A DNA stretch of 64,000 bases from Sphingomonas canadensis (GTDB taxonomy: Bacteria; Pseudomonadota; Alphaproteobacteria; Sphingomonadales; Sphingomonadaceae), in contig NZ_JAPDRA010000001.1 of the NCBI RefSeq assembly GCF_026013525.1, positions 656,949 through 720,948 on the forward strand. Reading direction: 5' to 3'. Shown in pieces: positions 27,468-34,868 of this stretch. The position numbers were made by a program, and so were the translations under genes. Below the pieces are notes generated by a model. The model searched no databases and was not told the origin of the DNA. It saw only the letters and a program-made list of their open reading frames with translations. Numbering within the stretch: position 1 is the stretch's first letter; every line of letters starts with the position of its first letter.

Positions 27468-28373
27468 TCATTCAGCCGCTTCCGACAAAGGGGCGATCGT
27501 CTCGATCTCTCCGATCGCCTGGAGCTCGTTGAGATACTCGGGCCGGTGCTGCGATATCCATCGGGCGACGCGGTCGTTTCCAAGGAGCGTGCGAATGTAG
27601 GCACGGGCCACCGTCAGGTGCAGATTGTCGACGCCATAGCGGTCCTCCACGGATTTGACCTGCATTTGCAGGCCCGCAAGTTCCCGCTCCATTCGCGCCA
27701 TCTGTTCGCTGGAAACTGACGCAGGACGTTTTGCCGGCACCGTCACCAGCTGACCGTCCGGCGTGGCCGCAAGCATTGCTTTGGCAAACACGGCGGTGAA
27801 GTTGTTCTGTCCGATCATGAGTTCGGCCGCCTCGATCTGTCGGATCGACGACATCCGCCGGAGCGCATCGAAGACTGCGATGGGGCAAGGCGCGTCTTTC
27901 AGGATCTCGATCGCCTCGCGGCATATCCCGTTCAACATGCGAGAGCGGCGATGGATCGAGGCGACCTCGAGCCCCAGTGCCTCGGCGATCTTCTCCTCCG
28001 GCGCGCCGCGCTCGATCGCGCGGCGGATCATCCTGTGTTCCTGTATCGCCGCGAGGCGATTGATTCGCTTGTTGTAGGTATAGCTCTCGTCATCCGTCGA
28101 GATGATGCACTCCGCTTCGGTCGCTCCCAGATCCTTGAGCGCTTCCACCCGCAAATGTCCGTCAAGGAGGAAATACCGCCCGCTCTCGCTTGGGTTGGGA
28201 GCGACCACTGGCGCCTCGACGAGACCGATCGCGCGCACTGAACTCAGGATCTGAGCGTATTTCTTGCTCTCCTTCACGCCCGCGCGGAGCGTCTTGAGCG
28301 CGACCAGATCGGAAAGCGGAATCCGCCTGGTTTCATCCTCGAAGGAACGCCTGACCGGACCGCGCCCTGTCAT
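27468..28373 (-). CDS. RepB-like ParB-family protein
   Basis: 301-residue protein of the plasmid-partition RepB/ParB type. Seen: a ParB N-terminal nuclease-like segment (IPLSDLVALKTLRAG, YFLLDGHLRVEAL), a helix-turn-helix region (EEKIAEALGLEVASIHRR) and a C-terminal RepB-type domain (QIEAAELMIGQNNF). Last gene of a three-gene leftward operon with a second ParB-like gene and a serine recombinase, all overlapping by 4 bases. No ParA ATPase accompanies it, so a role in recombination or regulation may be more likely than partition. Confidence 0.82.
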   Translation of the reverse strand: MTGRGPVRRSFEDETRRIPLSDLVALKTLRAGVKESKKYAQILSSVRAIGLVEAPVVAPNPSESGRYFLLDGHLRVEALKDLGATEAECIISTDDESYTYNKRINRLAAIQEHRMIRRAIERGAPEEKIAEALGLEVASIHRRSRMLNGICREAIEILKDAPCPIAVFDALRRMSSIRQIEAAELMIGQNNFTAVFAKAMLAATPDGQLVTVPAKRPASVSSEQMARMERELAGLQMQVKSVEDRYGVDNLHLTVARAYIRTLLGNDRVARWISQHRPEYLNELQAIGEIETIAPLSEAAE

Positions 28374-29269
28374 GACGCGGCCTTGCCATAGACGCGAGAG
28401 GCCAGCGCTCGCGGCATCGAGTCGAGCCCCTCCGCCCGAAGCAACGTGCTGAATCCATCTTCGCTGACGAGATCCTTCAGCGCTTCGATCACGAACAGAA
28501 GGCGTGCCTGGGCGAAATCGGACTTCTTCACCAGCATGCGCTGCTTTTCAGCTTCCTGCTGATAGAACCGCATCATCTCCGTCGCGGTGATATGTCGCCG
28601 CGCCGAGCGGCGTCCCAAGCCGTTGTCGGGAACGCCTTTGCGCTGGCGCATCCGCCGATCGAGCATTCTCCGCACGGCGCCGAGCTTCTTGCCCTTGAGC
28701 TTCCCGCCCTCATAGGCTTCTAGAAGCAGGCTCTGAGCATCTTCGGACTCGGCCCGGGCTATATCGACGGCGAGGCTTACGGGAATGAGCCCCGTTTCGA
28801 CTGCGGCGAGCAGGCGTTCTTCCCCACGGTCCAGCAAGACCCCGACCATGTTTGCCCAGCTTGCGGTGCAACCGATCTTCTCGGCAATCTGAGCGTCATT
28901 GTATCCGCGCCGGCGCAAGGATCCGATATCGTGCATGATGTCGATCGGACGGTGCTGGCGACGGGCAATGTTCTCGACGAGACTCATCACGAGGCAGTCA
29001 TCGTCGTCTGCATCGATGACAATCGCCGGGATTTCCTCGGCGCCGAGCATCCGGAGCGCCTCCAGTCGCCCTTCACCGCAGATCAGGTCGAAAGTATCGC
29101 CGTTTTCGCTAAGGCGCCTTCGTACGGTCACGGGACGTTTCAGGCCGACGGCGTCGATGTTCTCGACGATCTCCCGATGCTGACGGCGATTGCGTGTCCG
29201 AGGATTGAGCACCTGGATAAGCTCAATCGGAATCGAGGCAATGTGCTGAGGATCGCCAGGGATCGTCAT
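28370..29269 (-). CDS. ParB-like partition/nuclease-domain protein
   Basis: 299-residue ParB-family protein. Seen: IPIELIQVLNPRTRN, GEGRLEALRMLG and LVMSLVENIARRQHRPIDI (ParB N-terminal boxes), then a helix-turn-helix (YNDAQIAEKIGCTASWANM). ATG 29269 overlaps the recombinase stop as ATGA; the longer upstream frame is a shadow. It probably binds DNA together with its RepB-like neighbour. The two ParB-like proteins and the recombinase form a recurrent set in mobile islands (from memory), of unknown joint function. Confidence 0.82.
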   Translation of the reverse strand: MTIPGDPQHIASIPIELIQVLNPRTRNRRQHREIVENIDAVGLKRPVTVRRRLSENGDTFDLICGEGRLEALRMLGAEEIPAIVIDADDDDCLVMSLVENIARRQHRPIDIMHDIGSLRRRGYNDAQIAEKIGCTASWANMVGVLLDRGEERLLAAVETGLIPVSLAVDIARAESEDAQSLLLEAYEGGKLKGKKLGAVRRMLDRRMRQRKGVPDNGLGRRSARRHITATEMMRFYQQEAEKQRMLVKKSDFAQARLLFVIEALKDLVSEDGFSTLLRAEGLDSMPRALASRVYGKAAS

Positions 29270-30855
29270 GCCGCCTCCGGGATGCGAATGCGCTCGGCCA
29301 GATGATAAAGCGCATCGAGCGTGTCGAATCGGTAGGCGTCGAGCGACAGGCCGTTTTCCTCGGCAAGCCGCACATCGGCGCTGGCGCGATCGATCCGCGG
29401 AAAGAGGTAGAAGTCGAACGGACGCTCGTTTGCGCCATCCATGCGGACGGCGACGGTGATGTCGGGCGCGACGCCGGTATCGAAGCGGATATTCCATCGC
29501 AACGATCCCGCCTGCGTTTGCCGGCACCGTGCAATAACAATGGAGACGCTCAGCTCGCCGTTGACTATGAGGAGATCGTCGTCGGCGTCGCGCGCCACGT
29601 GCGCGCCGACCGCGGCGAACCCCTTGGCGACCTCGTCGATGACGTTCGGGTGCATCCGCCTGAGCGCCCGATTGATCGCGATGTAGCGATAATCCCGCCT
29701 GGGACGGTAACCGACGAGACTGTACGCCCTCAGCAGGCTCCCGAACCGGGCGCGATAGCTGCTGCTTGATGGCAATCCCTCGGTCTCGTCTATGATCAGC
29801 CCGGAGAGCAGGCCTTCGACGTGGAACAGGCTCCGAAGGGCGTCGAGCATTTGGTCATCGCTCAAGCGGAAAGCGCGCTCCCGGATGATCGCCTGCGCGG
29901 CTTCGAACAGCCCTTTGTCGATGATGGCCGGAAAGGCATCCTCCGCCCGGATCCACATGCCAGGCTCGTTGCGGACACGCTTCTTCTTCAGCTTGAATGA
30001 AACGCGGTTCCAGACATTGTTGCCGATGTACTTCTCGTTGATGAGCACCTGATGGACCGCGCCGCGCGTCCATGGGCGCCCAAGGTCGGTGACGAGGCCG
30101 CGCGCGTTGAGGGCGCTGGCGATGTCGCGCTCGCAATGCAGGTCATGGACGAAAGCGCGATAGATTTCGCGCACGATGGCGGTCTCGTCGTCGGGGCCCG
30201 GCGCCAGCACGACACGATCCGTCTGGATGCTCTTGTGTTCACCGCGCTCAAGTTCGCCCTTGATCGCTCCAGCTTGGTCCACGAGGACGCGCCGTAGCCC
30301 GAACCCGGCCGGGCCACCCTGTCTGAAGCCGAGCTCGATCAGCCGGCATTGGCCCGCGAAGACCTTGGCGGACAATTCCCGGCTATATTCGCCGGCCATG
30401 GCCCGCTTGACGCCCTTGACGATCGTCGAGATCGGGCTGCCGTCATTCTCGAATTGCTCGGCGCAATAGTGGACGGCAATCCCTGCGCGGCGGCATATAT
30501 ATTCGTAATAGGCGCTCTCATCGGCATCTTGGAAGCGACCCCAGCGGCTGACGTCGTAGACGAGGATCGCCTTGAAATCGGCCGTTCCTGCAGCGACGTC
30601 TTCAATCAGGCGCTTGAGCGCGTCGCGGCCGTCGATCCGCAGACCGCTCTTGCCTTCGTCGGCATAGGTCCGAACGATCTCGAAGCCGCGCGCCGCGGCA
30701 TAGTGGCGAATGGCCTCCGCCTGGTTCTCCGTCGAATATCTCTGATGGTCGGTGGACATCCGGACATACTCGGCGGCCCGTATCGCCGTCGGCTCGTCTG
30801 AACGCTGGGTCTGCGGGTCTAGCCAACTCACCAAGCACCGGACCTCACTGCTCAT
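29266..30855 (-). CDS. large serine recombinase
   Basis: 529-residue large serine recombinase/resolvase. The N-terminal catalytic domain has AAEYVRMSTDHQRYSTENQ with the nucleophilic Ser, then AILVYDVSRWGRF and YCAEQFENDG. The Recombinase domain follows, with ALNARGLVTDLGRPWTRGAV and INEKYIGNNVWNR. The C-terminal ~200 residues are less familiar and lack an obvious Cys-rich zinc ribbon. Start taken at ATG 30855; ATG 30927 would add 24 residues. First gene of the leftward operon with two ParB-like genes. It could integrate or invert DNA. Confidence 0.85.
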   Translation of the reverse strand: MSSEVRCLVSWLDPQTQRSDEPTAIRAAEYVRMSTDHQRYSTENQAEAIRHYAAARGFEIVRTYADEGKSGLRIDGRDALKRLIEDVAAGTADFKAILVYDVSRWGRFQDADESAYYEYICRRAGIAVHYCAEQFENDGSPISTIVKGVKRAMAGEYSRELSAKVFAGQCRLIELGFRQGGPAGFGLRRVLVDQAGAIKGELERGEHKSIQTDRVVLAPGPDDETAIVREIYRAFVHDLHCERDIASALNARGLVTDLGRPWTRGAVHQVLINEKYIGNNVWNRVSFKLKKKRVRNEPGMWIRAEDAFPAIIDKGLFEAAQAIIRERAFRLSDDQMLDALRSLFHVEGLLSGLIIDETEGLPSSSSYRARFGSLLRAYSLVGYRPRRDYRYIAINRALRRMHPNVIDEVAKGFAAVGAHVARDADDDLLIVNGELSVSIVIARCRQTQAGSLRWNIRFDTGVAPDITVAVRMDGANERPFDFYLFPRIDRASADVRLAEENGLSLDAYRFDTLDALYHLAERIRIPEAA

Positions 30856-30947
30856 CGTGCGGCCGCGCGCCTGACGATTCCTAGAGATGGTGTGAGCGCA
30901 GGACTTGTCCCGCACGCTTGACGACATAGCGGGAAAGGAATGGAAAG

Positions 30948-31286
30948 ATGTTTCCGAAAACGGGCAGGAAATTACATTCCGGCAGCGGCGAGACCGATCT
31001 GGCGATTATGATCTCGCAGGCGCTATTTGCCGAGCTGGGGGCAAGTCACAGGGCTACGAAGACCGCAATGGGGTGGACGGGAGCCAGCGAGCGCACGGTC
31101 AAGCACTGGCTGGCGGCAACCCATGTGCCAAAGGGCAATCATCTTGTGTCGCTGGCCCGGCACTCCGACCAGGTGCTCGGCGCCATTCTCTTGGCGGCCG
31201 GCCGTGGGGATTTGCGCATCGCGCTGGATCTCGACGCGGTGCGGGTCAAGCTGCTGGAACTGGCTGCGTTGCTGGGAGGGGGGTGA
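30948..31286 (+). CDS. small helix-turn-helix-type protein divergent from recombinase
   Basis: 112-residue protein, not assigned to a named family. The middle segment (AMGWTGASERTVKHWLAAT) looks like a helix-turn-helix, with an N-terminal helix rich in Ala and Leu and a C-terminal helical end. Small proteins of this kind often sit divergent from the recombinase/ParB trio and may repress it. The start at 30948 is supported by the AAAGGAATGGAAAG purine-rich stretch just upstream. Confidence 0.65.
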   Translation: MFPKTGRKLHSGSGETDLAIMISQALFAELGASHRATKTAMGWTGASERTVKHWLAATHVPKGNHLVSLARHSDQVLGAILLAAGRGDLRIALDLDAVRVKLLELAALLGGG

Positions 31287-31340
31287 GCCGATTGTGCGTA
31301 CCGGCGGTCTTTTGTCGCTTTCAGCCTGGCACTGGCTTGT

Positions 31341-31387
31341 GTTACAAAACCTCTGAGAGATTTTGATTCAATCTGAGGATTTGTCAC
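31341..31387 (+). promoter_or_regulatory. AbiEi-type operator covering the ribosome-binding site
   Basis: Imperfect inverted repeat: GTTACAAAACCTCTG (31341-31355) against CTGAGGATTTGTCAC (31373-31387), 12 of 15 positions complementary, 17 bases between arms. The right arm ends at the base before the abiEi ATG and contains the TGAGGA ribosome site. AbiEi antitoxins are known to bind inverted repeats in their own promoter and repress it; this is the natural site for that. Confidence 0.65.
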
Positions 31388-32008
31388 ATGGCGCCCCTGC
31401 CAGCGACCCAGCGCGACCGGCTGCGTGACCTGCTCGTCCGGCACCCCGTCGCGCGCGCGCAGGAGCTGCGCAATGCCGGCATTGCCGCCGCGACGATCGC
31501 GCGCGCCGTGAAGGACGGCGAGGTCGAGCGCGTGGGCCGTGGCCTCTACCAGCGCCCCGATGCCACGATCGACGTGGCGCACGCGCTCGCCGAAACCGCG
31601 AAGCGAATCCCCAAGGGGGTGATTGCAATGGTCTCGGCGCTCGCCTTCCACGGGCTTACTGACCAGATGCCGCGCAAGGTTTGGGTAGCGATCGGGCCGG
31701 GCGATTGGTCGCCTGTCTCTTCCTATCCGCCGACCCGGATTGTCCGTTTCAGCGAAAAATACCTTCGCCAAGGAGTCGAGCACCACATGATCTCGGGCGT
31801 CAGCGTTCCGATTTATTCGATCCCCAAGACGCTCGCCGACCTGTTCCGCAATTCCAAGCTGGTCGATCGCTCGGTGGCGGTCGAGGGGCTGCGTGCGGCG
31901 CTCGACCTGCGCAAGGCCACGCCGGCCGAGATCGGACAGGCGGCAAAGGCCGGCGGCGCCTGGCGCATCATGCGGCCCTATCTCGAGGCGCTCACCTTCA
32001 ATGGCTAG
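31388..32008 (+). CDS. abiEi: AbiEi antitoxin / abortive-infection transcriptional regulator
   Basis: 206-residue AbiEi-family protein: N-terminal winged-helix domain (TQRDRLRDLLVRHPVARAQE, VGRGLYQRPDA) and C-terminal domain with IYSIPKTLADLFRN and MRPYLEALTFNG. It neutralises the AbiEii toxin and represses the operon through the palindrome directly upstream. Its stop overlaps the toxin start by 8 bases, ensuring coupled synthesis. Length is normal for the family. Confidence 0.9.
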   Translation: MAPLPATQRDRLRDLLVRHPVARAQELRNAGIAAATIARAVKDGEVERVGRGLYQRPDATIDVAHALAETAKRIPKGVIAMVSALAFHGLTDQMPRKVWVAIGPGDWSPVSSYPPTRIVRFSEKYLRQGVEHHMISGVSVPIYSIPKTLADLFRNSKLVDRSVAVEGLRAALDLRKATPAEIGQAAKAGGAWRIMRPYLEALTFNG

Positions 32009-32864
32009 GGAACCGGTCAATCGGGCGGCGTCGGTCAAGGATCGACTGCTCAACCTTGCCAGGCGCGACGGCCGCGTCTTCGACGTCGTGCTCGTCCGCT
32101 ACGCATTGGAGCGCCTGCTCTACAGGCTGTCGCTTTCCAGGCACCGCGACCGCTTCGTGCTGAAGGGCGGCATGCTGGTCACGATCTGGCTGCCCGGGGA
32201 CAATCGCGAAACCCGCGACGCCGATTTCCTAGGCTACGGCGACGCCGGTGAAGCGACGATCCGTGCGACCTTCGCCGAGATCATGGCGATCGCTAGCGAT
32301 GACGGCCTGCGCTTCGACATCGACAACATGACCGTCGCAACCATTCGCGACGACATGGAATATGGCGGTATCCGCCTGCGCGTACCGGCCTATCTGGAGC
32401 GCACTCGGATTCCGATGGTAATCGACATCGGCTTTGGCGACGCGCTCCCGGCCCCGCCCGGCGAGCTGGACTATCCGACCCTGCTCGACATGGAGGTGCC
32501 GCGGATCCGTTCCTATCCGCTGGCCACCGTCATTGCCGAGAAATTCCAGGCAATGGTCGCGCTCGGCATAGGCAATGGCCGGATGAAGGACTATTACGAT
32601 CTTTGGGCTCTGCCGCAGGCCATGCCCATCGCGGCGGACGAACTGGATGCGGCGATCCGGGCGACGTTCGAGCGGCGCCGGACCGACATACCGCGTGAGC
32701 GGCCGCCAGGCCTGTCGCCCGAGCTGGTCGATGACGAGACCAAACAGCGCCAGTGGCGCGCCTATGCCGCCTCGATCGAGCTCGAAGGCGTGTCGCTGGC
32801 CGAGGTCGTGGAAGCCATCTGGACTTTGGTTGGCCCCTCGTGCCTACGGCTGGCGGGAAGCTGA
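32001..32864 (+). CDS. abiEii: AbiEii nucleotidyltransferase toxin
   Basis: 287-residue toxin of the AbiEii/DUF1814 nucleotidyltransferase family. Motifs: LKGGMLVTIWLP (Gly56-Gly57 of the nucleotidyltransferase loop), RETRDADFLGYGD with D73 and D75, and the later IAEKFQAMVALG and GRMKDYYDLW blocks with the conserved Lys and Asp. Relatives use nucleotides to inactivate tRNA or other targets and stop growth after phage infection. Start is ATG 32001 inside the end of abiEi; the longer upstream frame is not used. Motifs appear intact. Confidence 0.9.
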   Translation: MAREPVNRAASVKDRLLNLARRDGRVFDVVLVRYALERLLYRLSLSRHRDRFVLKGGMLVTIWLPGDNRETRDADFLGYGDAGEATIRATFAEIMAIASDDGLRFDIDNMTVATIRDDMEYGGIRLRVPAYLERTRIPMVIDIGFGDALPAPPGELDYPTLLDMEVPRIRSYPLATVIAEKFQAMVALGIGNGRMKDYYDLWALPQAMPIAADELDAAIRATFERRRTDIPRERPPGLSPELVDDETKQRQWRAYAASIELEGVSLAEVVEAIWTLVGPSCLRLAGS

Positions 32865-33370
32865 GCCCTTGCAATCGTATCGTGGGTTCGATTACCATGC
32901 CGGGAGTCGAACTGAGCCTTCAAGGCGTTGGTTTCAGGCGAAAAAGCCCATGGTACTTTTCGTGGTATCCGGCGGGCGAGGACGAATTTGGGCCGTTGCA
33001 AATCAAGCTCTTAGCGCCTGAGTTCGAATCCCTCCCGCTCCGCCATACTGCAATTCGCAGTTCGCATTGCGTCCAGTGGTTTGAAAACGCTTGAGGTTTG
33101 CGGGGTTCGAAACCCGCTATTTCGCGCATTGCTTAGTGGTGCTGCGAACAAGAGGCGAAGCACGGCTTCCTTGTCCTCCAAACGCTCACTTTCCAAAGAT
33201 TCAAAGGACTTGAGAGAAAACCCCGAGCGAGTTCGAACATCTCGCCAAAGCTGCGCTGCGGCTTACCCAAACATGCATGGCGTTCGGCGATCACGAGCTT
33301 CTCGCGTTCGAGGTCATCGATACGCGCTCGTAGGCGGCGATCACGGTATCGTTCGATGCCGAGAGGATCG
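32865..33370. other. 506-base gap with tRNA-like fragments, no gene
   Basis: No convincing coding sequence. It holds the tRNA 3' fragment at 33022-33045 (separate entry) and two further T-loop-like stretches, GGTTCGATTACC near 32884 and GGGGTTCGAAACCC near 33098. The repeated tRNA-like pieces suggest repeated insertion and deletion at a tRNA site. Confidence 0.5.
33022..33045 (+). repeat. 24-bp tRNA 3' end fragment, candidate attachment site
   Basis: The sequence from 33022 to 33045 reads as the T-loop, 3' half of the T-stem, acceptor 3' strand and CCA of a tRNA, probably tRNA-Ser (GTTCGAAT then CCCTCCCGCTCCGCCA). The upstream 5' half of the T-stem and the rest of the tRNA are absent. This is what integration into a tRNA 3' end leaves at the far boundary of an element. 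The intact tRNA should then lie left of the window, in the same orientation. Confidence 0.6.
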
Positions 33371-33634
33371 ATGGACGCGATCTACTTTGCCGCGCGAGCC
33401 GCACGGCACGAAGCGATGGTCAGCCGGACTTCCCATCCGGCGGCGCGCCTGGCGCACATGAAGCTGGCCGCGGCGTATCGCGCGAAGGCTGAAGCCGAAA
33501 GGTGCGGGGACGCAATGGGCGGCCGCGAGCGGCTTTCTCGGCTGCGCGACCGCCATATTCGGGTCGCTGTGGTGTGCGCGTCAGTCGCGCCATGTCACCA
33601 CCTATGGCTCGGCGCGCTGGGCAACGCGGTGTGA
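33371..33634 (+). CDS. small hypothetical protein with a run-on tail
   Basis: 87-residue ORF. The first ~50 residues (MDAIYFAARAARHEAMVSRT, then HPAARLAHMKLAAAYRAKA) look like a small helical protein of a type seen in sphingomonads, with no known function. From about 33519 the sequence is homologous to traG in another frame, so the original stop has been lost and the tail is meaningless. Probably a deletion scar; expression is doubtful. Confidence 0.45.
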   Translation: MDAIYFAARAARHEAMVSRTSHPAARLAHMKLAAAYRAKAEAERCGDAMGGRERLSRLRDRHIRVAVVCASVAPCHHLWLGALGNAV

Positions 33635-33745
33635 GGTCGCGCGCACCGGACTGTTCGGCGACAATGTGTTTGGTCCCATCATGTGATGGCTTCGTAAGGC
33701 GTCCTTCGCAATCGGCCACAGCGGCCCCGGCAATGCGTTGGCGCT
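33519..33745 (+). pseudogene. traG/virD4 remnant
   Basis: In frame from 33519 the translation reads AAASGFLGCATAIFGSLWCA, then VTTYGSARWATRCEVARTG and LFGDNVFG before a stop at 33684-33686; homology resumes in another frame with IGHSGPGNALAL. It aligns with residues about 80-150 of the intact TraG at 18381-20408 (SGFVGCGTAIAGSLW, VTTYGSARWATPREIERAG, LRHSGPEHVMAF) but differs in many positions, so it is the relic of a different, related transfer element. Start, Walker motifs and C-terminus are missing. Confidence 0.8.
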
Positions 33746-33788
33746 GGTGTTGCGTAACCGGCACCAGCCCGCAGGGCGCGCGCCAGCC

Positions 33789-34439
33789 CTAGACCAGCCC
33801 GCGATCGCGCGCCTGCGCGACGGCTTCGGTGCGGTTCGCCGCGCCCAGCACGGCGTATATATGCGCGAGGTGCGACTTGATCGTAGCGGGGGACAGGCCG
33901 AGCAGCCGTGCGATCTCCTTGTTCGATCTGCCCCGCGCGAGTTGATCGAGCACATCGACATGACGCTGGCTCAATCGTTCGAAACTGAGTGCTGCGCTTT
34001 GGGAAGCCATAGGGGTCGCACGGGGCTGCGGCAGATCGCGGGTCGCCAGTGCAATTACGCGATCCGGCAAATAGCGCCCGCCCGCAAGGACGAGACGCAG
34101 CGCCGCCTCCACAACGCCCGGCTCAACTGTCTTGGGGACGAATCCTTCCACTCCGATCGTCAAGGCGTTCAGCAAATCCTCGTCCTCCTGCGAACCGGTG
34201 ACGACGACGAAGCGCGCGCCAGGCGCCCGCGCCTTCAATCCGCGTAATCCCTCGACCGGTCCCATCCCAGGCATGTGCAGATCGACGACGCACAGCGAAA
34301 GATCAGGATGCGCTTCGGCCAGCGCCCAAGCATCGGCGAAATCCGACGCTGTCAGGACCGGTGCATCGATCATGTCGTCCAATGTCATCGCCAGCGCCGA
34401 ACGCACCAAGGGATGATCGTCACATACCAATGCCGTCAT
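33789..34439 (-). CDS. LuxR-family response regulator
   Basis: 216-residue NarL/LuxR-type response regulator. Receiver domain starts MTALVCDDHPLVRSALA, with the phospho-acceptor Asp in LCVVDLHMPGMG and the conserved Lys in GFVPKTV; the C-terminal domain has LSQRHVDVLDQLARGRSNKE and LGLSPATIKSHLAHIYAVLG (helix-turn-helix). Start at ATG 34439 because the receiver fold begins there; the frame stays open 47 codons further upstream. Its likely partner is the histidine kinase gene 430 bases upstream on the same strand. Confidence 0.88.
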   Translation of the reverse strand: MTALVCDDHPLVRSALAMTLDDMIDAPVLTASDFADAWALAEAHPDLSLCVVDLHMPGMGPVEGLRGLKARAPGARFVVVTGSQEDEDLLNALTIGVEGFVPKTVEPGVVEAALRLVLAGGRYLPDRVIALATRDLPQPRATPMASQSAALSFERLSQRHVDVLDQLARGRSNKEIARLLGLSPATIKSHLAHIYAVLGAANRTEAVAQARDRGLV

Positions 34440-34868
34440 TACGCGCCCCAAAGCCCGCACCGTAGCGAAGGGGGCGAGAATCGGAAAGACGGCCCTGTCA
34501 TATCGCGTGGCCGGTTGCGTTTCCGGTGTTGTCCGACCTGCCTGGCGGGCGGGCGTGTTCATGCGGCACCCTTGCCGCAAGGGGCATCTCGCATGCTGAA
34601 TCTGGCTGAATGCCCGGCTCGCCGATCACCTTCCCTGGCCGTCGCCGGTCGCGCCGGGAGTGGTCCTCAACAAGGACGGCGGCTTCCAGCAGACGCCGCG
34701 CTGACGAAGCCGCCATAATCGATGATGCGTGTTGCGGGGGCCTCCATGCGTCTCGTCTTGATCGGACCGGACGGTGCCGATGGACCAGGCGCGCTGGACT
34801 CGACAGGACCGGTCCGGTGGGCGAAGTTGCAACGGCGCATTTGGCAGCGGAGCGGTCTGACACCACCA
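34440..34868. other. 429-base gap between kinase and regulator genes
   Basis: Between the end of the histidine kinase and the response-regulator start I see no convincing gene: several frames are open, but they are Arg/Pro-rich and without recognisable motifs. It may hold the regulator's own promoter. An upstream extension of the regulator to 34580 is possible but unlikely. Confidence 0.4.

Noticed and set aside
27245..27532. 95-residue open frame between the AlpA-like gene and the RepB-like gene
   Set aside because: It crosses two strong hairpins, is Arg/Pro-rich and shows no family pattern.
32920..33129. Short minus-strand frames around the tRNA fragment
   Set aside because: Strings such as WRSGRDSNS are typical false translations of tRNA 3' ends.
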